From assembly GCA_027459765.1 (NCBI GenBank), contig DAIDHD010000005.1:1-64000 (forward strand): a stretch of DNA of 64,000 bases, in the 5' to 3' direction. The DNA is from Gammaproteobacteria bacterium. GTDB taxonomy: Bacteria; Pseudomonadota; Gammaproteobacteria; Steroidobacterales; Steroidobacteraceae. The number at the start of each line of letters is the position of its first letter. The stretch's first letter is position 1. The translations under genes and the position numbers were made by a program. Of this stretch, positions 61,669-64,000 are shown piece by piece. Below the pieces are notes generated by a model. It worked only from the letters and a program-made list of their open reading frames with translations, did no database searches and was not told where the DNA came from.

Positions 61669-62904
61669 ATGCAAGTGTATCTGGTCGGCGGAGCGGTTCG
61701 CGACGAGCTGCTCGGCCTCGCCGTCACGGAGCGCGACTGGGTGGTGGTCGGCGCCGACCGTGACGACCTGGTGCGCCAAGGCTTCCGCGAGGTCGGGCGG
61801 GACTTCCCCGTGTTCCTGCATCCCGAATCCCAGGAGGAGTACGCGCTCGCACGGCGCGAGCGCAAGGTGGCGCCGGGCTATCGGGGCTTCAGCGTGGAAT
61901 TCGGCCCGGAGGTGACGCTCGAGGAAGACCTCGGGCGGCGTGACCTCACCATCAACGCGATGGCGCGCGCCGCCGACGGTACGCTGGTGGATCCCTTCGG
62001 CGGCCGCGCCGACCTCGACGGGAGGCTCCTCAGGCACGTGTCGCCGGCCTTCGCGGAAGACCCGGTGCGGGTGCTGCGCGTGGCTCGGTTCGCCGCTCGC
62101 CTCGAGCCCCTGGGCTTTCGCGTGGCGCCCGGGACTCTGGCGCTCATGCGCTCGATGGTCGAGCGCGGCGAGGTGGACGCCCTGGTCGCCGAACGCGTCT
62201 GGCAGGAGACGCGCAAAGCCCTGCGCGAGGCCCGCGCGAGCGCGTTCTTCCGGGTGCTGCGCGAGTGCGGCGCCCTGGCGCGGGTCTATCCGGAGATCGA
62301 CGCGCTGTTCGGCGTGCCGCAACCGCCCGAGTGGCACCCGGAGATCGACACCGGGGTGCACACGCTGATGGTGCTCGACCAGGCGGTACGCCTCAGCGAG
62401 GATCCGCGCACCCGGCTCGCCGCGCTGCTGCACGACCTCGGCAAGGGCGCGACGCCGCCGGCGGAATGGCCCAGGCATCGCGGCCACGAGGAGCGTGGCG
62501 CGCGGCTGATCGAAGCGCTCGCAGAGCGTCTGCGTCTGCCGCGCGAGTACCGCGACCTGGCGCTGCTAGTGGCGCGCCACCACGGAGTGATCCACCGCGC
62601 CGCCGAACTCAAGGCGACGACGGTGCTGGAACTGCTCGAACGAGCCGACGCGTTCCGGCGGCCGGAGCGCTTCGCCGAGGCACTGCTCGCCTGCGAGGCG
62701 GACTCGCGCGGACGCACCGGCTTCGAGGACAGGCCCTACCCGCAGCGCGCCTACCTGGCCGCGGCGGGCGCGGCGGCGGCGGCGGTGAAGCCGCGGGCGG
62801 CGACGGGCCTCTCGGGCCCGCAGATAGCGCTCGACCTGCGCGAGCGGCGGCTCGAGGCGATTCGCGCATTGCGCGCGAGCCCGCCGGCGCCTCAAAGCGA
62901 GTGA
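61669..62904 (+). CDS. cca: CCA-adding tRNA nucleotidyltransferase (multifunctional)
   Basis: Adds or repairs the 3' CCA of tRNAs. Nucleotidyltransferase head YLVGGAVRDELLGLAVTERDWVVVG with the metal-binding ERDW, then RRDLTINAMA and EDPVRVLRVARFAAR. C-terminal HD domain with LLHDLGKG (~260) as in the E. coli type, which also has phosphodiesterase/phosphatase activity. 411 residues. ATG 61669. Overlaps the midA-like gene end by 13 bases. Confidence 0.96.
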   Translation: MQVYLVGGAVRDELLGLAVTERDWVVVGADRDDLVRQGFREVGRDFPVFLHPESQEEYALARRERKVAPGYRGFSVEFGPEVTLEEDLGRRDLTINAMARAADGTLVDPFGGRADLDGRLLRHVSPAFAEDPVRVLRVARFAARLEPLGFRVAPGTLALMRSMVERGEVDALVAERVWQETRKALREARASAFFRVLRECGALARVYPEIDALFGVPQPPEWHPEIDTGVHTLMVLDQAVRLSEDPRTRLAALLHDLGKGATPPAEWPRHRGHEERGARLIEALAERLRLPREYRDLALLVARHHGVIHRAAELKATTVLELLERADAFRRPERFAEALLACEADSRGRTGFEDRPYPQRAYLAAAGAAAAAVKPRAATGLSGPQIALDLRERRLEAIRALRASPPAPQSE

Positions 62905-64000
62905 CGCAGGTCCTGTAGCGAAAAGCCGCCGAGCGGGGGCACGCCGCCGCGGCACCACGCCATCGCCTTGAAGCGTTCACCCATCTCGCCGGGCAACATC
63001 AGGCGGCGGGCCTCGTGCGCCGCGCGTGCGGCGGCGGCCGGCCCTGCCTCGCCGGCGGCCCGCATTTCCGACTCGATGCCGGCGCCCGCCAGGTAGAACG
63101 CCTGCGTGGCGAAGCCCGCGACCTCGAAGCCGGCGTGGCTTCCGGCCTCGGCGAGTGCGCTGAAGTCCACCCAGGCGGTGATGTCGTTGAGGCCGGGATA
63201 CGAGAAGGGATCCGCGTGCGCGCGGTGACGAAAGTGGCAGATGAGCGTGCCGTCGTCTCGCTCGGGCAGGTAGTACTGCGCGCGCGGCAGCCCGTAGTCG
63301 AACCAGAGCACCGCGCCCGCCTCGAGCGCACGCGTGACGGCCGCGGTCCAGGCGGGCAATCGGCGGCAGAGTTCGGACGCGTAACCGTCGGGCCAGCCGC
63401 CGGCGGCGGACTCGCGGCGGGCACACTCGGCGGCGAGTCCGGGGTCGGCGGGCCGCGCACCCCAGGCGAAGGCGCCGTCCACGACGACCACACCGAGTTC
63501 CTCGTAACCGCCGGCGTGCCGCCGGAACCGGGTCACCGGCAGCGCGTCCAGCACCTCGTTGCCGACGATCACGCCGCGAAAGGGCGAGCTCGGCGGCTCG
63601 TCCAGCCAGGAGACCCGCCCCAGCAGGTGCGGCGCGCGCGCGCCCAAGGCTTGGCGCTGCCGATCCTTCAGATCGGCGCTGACCTCGAGGATGCGATAGC
63701 GCGCCGGCAGCGCGCCCAGCGATTCCAGCCGCAGCAGCAGATCGCACGCGAGCCGACCCGTGCCCGCGCCGATCTCCAGGATCTCGCCACCGACCGCGCC
63801 GAGCACTTCGGCGCAGGTGCGTGCCACGCAGCCGCCGAACAGCGCCGAGATCTCCGGCGCGGTGACGAAGTCGCCGTCGCCGCCGAGCTTGCGCGCGCCG
63901 GCGCTGTAGTAGCCGAGGCCGGGCGCGTAGAGCGCGGCGTCCATGTAGTCCTCGAAACTCAGCCAGCCTCCGGCGCTTGCGACCAGCGCCGCCAGGTGGG
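62892..64000 (-). CDS. MidA/NDUFAF7-family SAM-dependent methyltransferase, 5' end missing
   Basis: Class I methyltransferase related to NDUFAF7/MidA, a complex I assembly arginine methyltransferase in eukaryotes. MDAALYAPGLGYYSAG, GDFVTAPEISALFGGCVAR, EILEIGAGTGRLACDLLL (SAM loop), VIVGNEVLDALPV and ADPFSYPGLNDITAWVDFSAL are family segments. The frame stays open upstream of that methionine through GGWLSFEDY to the window edge, so the true start lies beyond 64000 and at least 369 residues are present. Bacterial substrate unknown. Confidence 0.92.
   Translation of the reverse strand, partial: HLAALVASAGGWLSFEDYMDAALYAPGLGYYSAGARKLGGDGDFVTAPEISALFGGCVARTCAEVLGAVGGEILEIGAGTGRLACDLLLRLESLGALPARYRILEVSADLKDRQRQALGARAPHLLGRVSWLDEPPSSPFRGVIVGNEVLDALPVTRFRRHAGGYEELGVVVVDGAFAWGARPADPGLAAECARRESAAGGWPDGYASELCRRLPAWTAAVTRALEAGAVLWFDYGLPRAQYYLPERDDGTLICHFRHRAHADPFSYPGLNDITAWVDFSALAEAGSHAGFEVAGFATQAFYLAGAGIESEMRAAGEAGPAAAARAAHEARRLMLPGEMGERFKAMAWCRGGVPPLGGFSLQDLRHSL

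Overview
The window is a GC-rich, densely packed chromosomal backbone segment from a proteobacterium, most likely a high-GC gammaproteobacterium. Reasons: (i) a partial 16S rRNA gene of beta/gamma-proteobacterial type at the left edge; (ii) gene neighbourhoods that, from general knowledge, match Pseudomonas-type gammaproteobacteria (gshB next to pilGHIJ-chpA-chpC, rsmE-bioA, gshB-tonB-yqgE-ruvX-pyrB, pilU-pilT-yggS-proC-yggT, split class II ribonucleotide reductase nrdJa/nrdJb); (iii) a bifunctional chorismate mutase/prephenate dehydrogenase. Genus or species cannot be fixed by eye. I see no insertion sequence, prophage, CRISPR array, integron or tRNA gene.

Layout. 1-0.8 kb: 5' end of a 16S gene reading left, with a boxA leader and two tandem promoters. 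0.8-12.8 kb: tyrS, an FeS-type photolyase with its small DUF2256 partner, a divergent M23 peptidase/anmK/ppk1 run, a convergent Ppx/GppA phosphatase, and the DUF6776-like/bactofilin/erpA operon, then hemJ and rppH. 12.8-19.3 kb: a BtuC-like permease, a DUF484-GGDEF protein coupled to tyrA, pdxH, a small CPXCG protein, a BtuD-like ATPase, a HisN-like phosphatase and a cobalamin adenosyltransferase. 19.3-24.2 kb: a response-regulator GGDEF-EAL protein, ampD, bioA, rsmE. 24.2-33.5 kb: the type IV pilus chemosensory operon pilG-pilH-pilI-pilJ-chpA-chpC on the minus strand, without pilK and chpB. 33.7-37.6 kb: compact gshB-tonB-yqgE-ruvX-pyrB run.

37.6-42 kb is the least familiar part: psd, a membrane-anchored class III PLP aminotransferase, an Mpo1/DUF962-like membrane protein and a GT4 glycosyltransferase. 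42-47.4 kb: three tandem pilus retraction-type ATPases divergent from yggS-proC-yggT. 47.5-53 kb: HU-like protein, hydrolase, FKBP lipoprotein, orphan ParA, two small proteins, ppnN and an L,D-transpeptidase. 53-56.4 kb: nrdJb/nrdJa and a 442-bp regulatory region facing a small heat-shock gene. 56.4-64 kb: hsp20, degQ, an NDUFA9-like epimerase, MFS transporter, lipoprotein peptidase, cca and a midA-like methyltransferase cut by the window edge.

Linking themes: surface motility and chemosensing (Pil/Chp plus three retraction-type ATPases), c-di-GMP signalling (two proteins), cell-wall recycling (anmK, ampD, M23, L,D-transpeptidase), polyphosphate turnover, and B12 use (candidate transporter, adenosyltransferase, B12-dependent ribonucleotide reductase). 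Genes overlap by 4 bases (ATGA, GTGA or TTGA) at nine junctions, showing strong translational coupling. GTG and TTG starts are common and were chosen from ribosome binding sites, overlaps and family N-termini.
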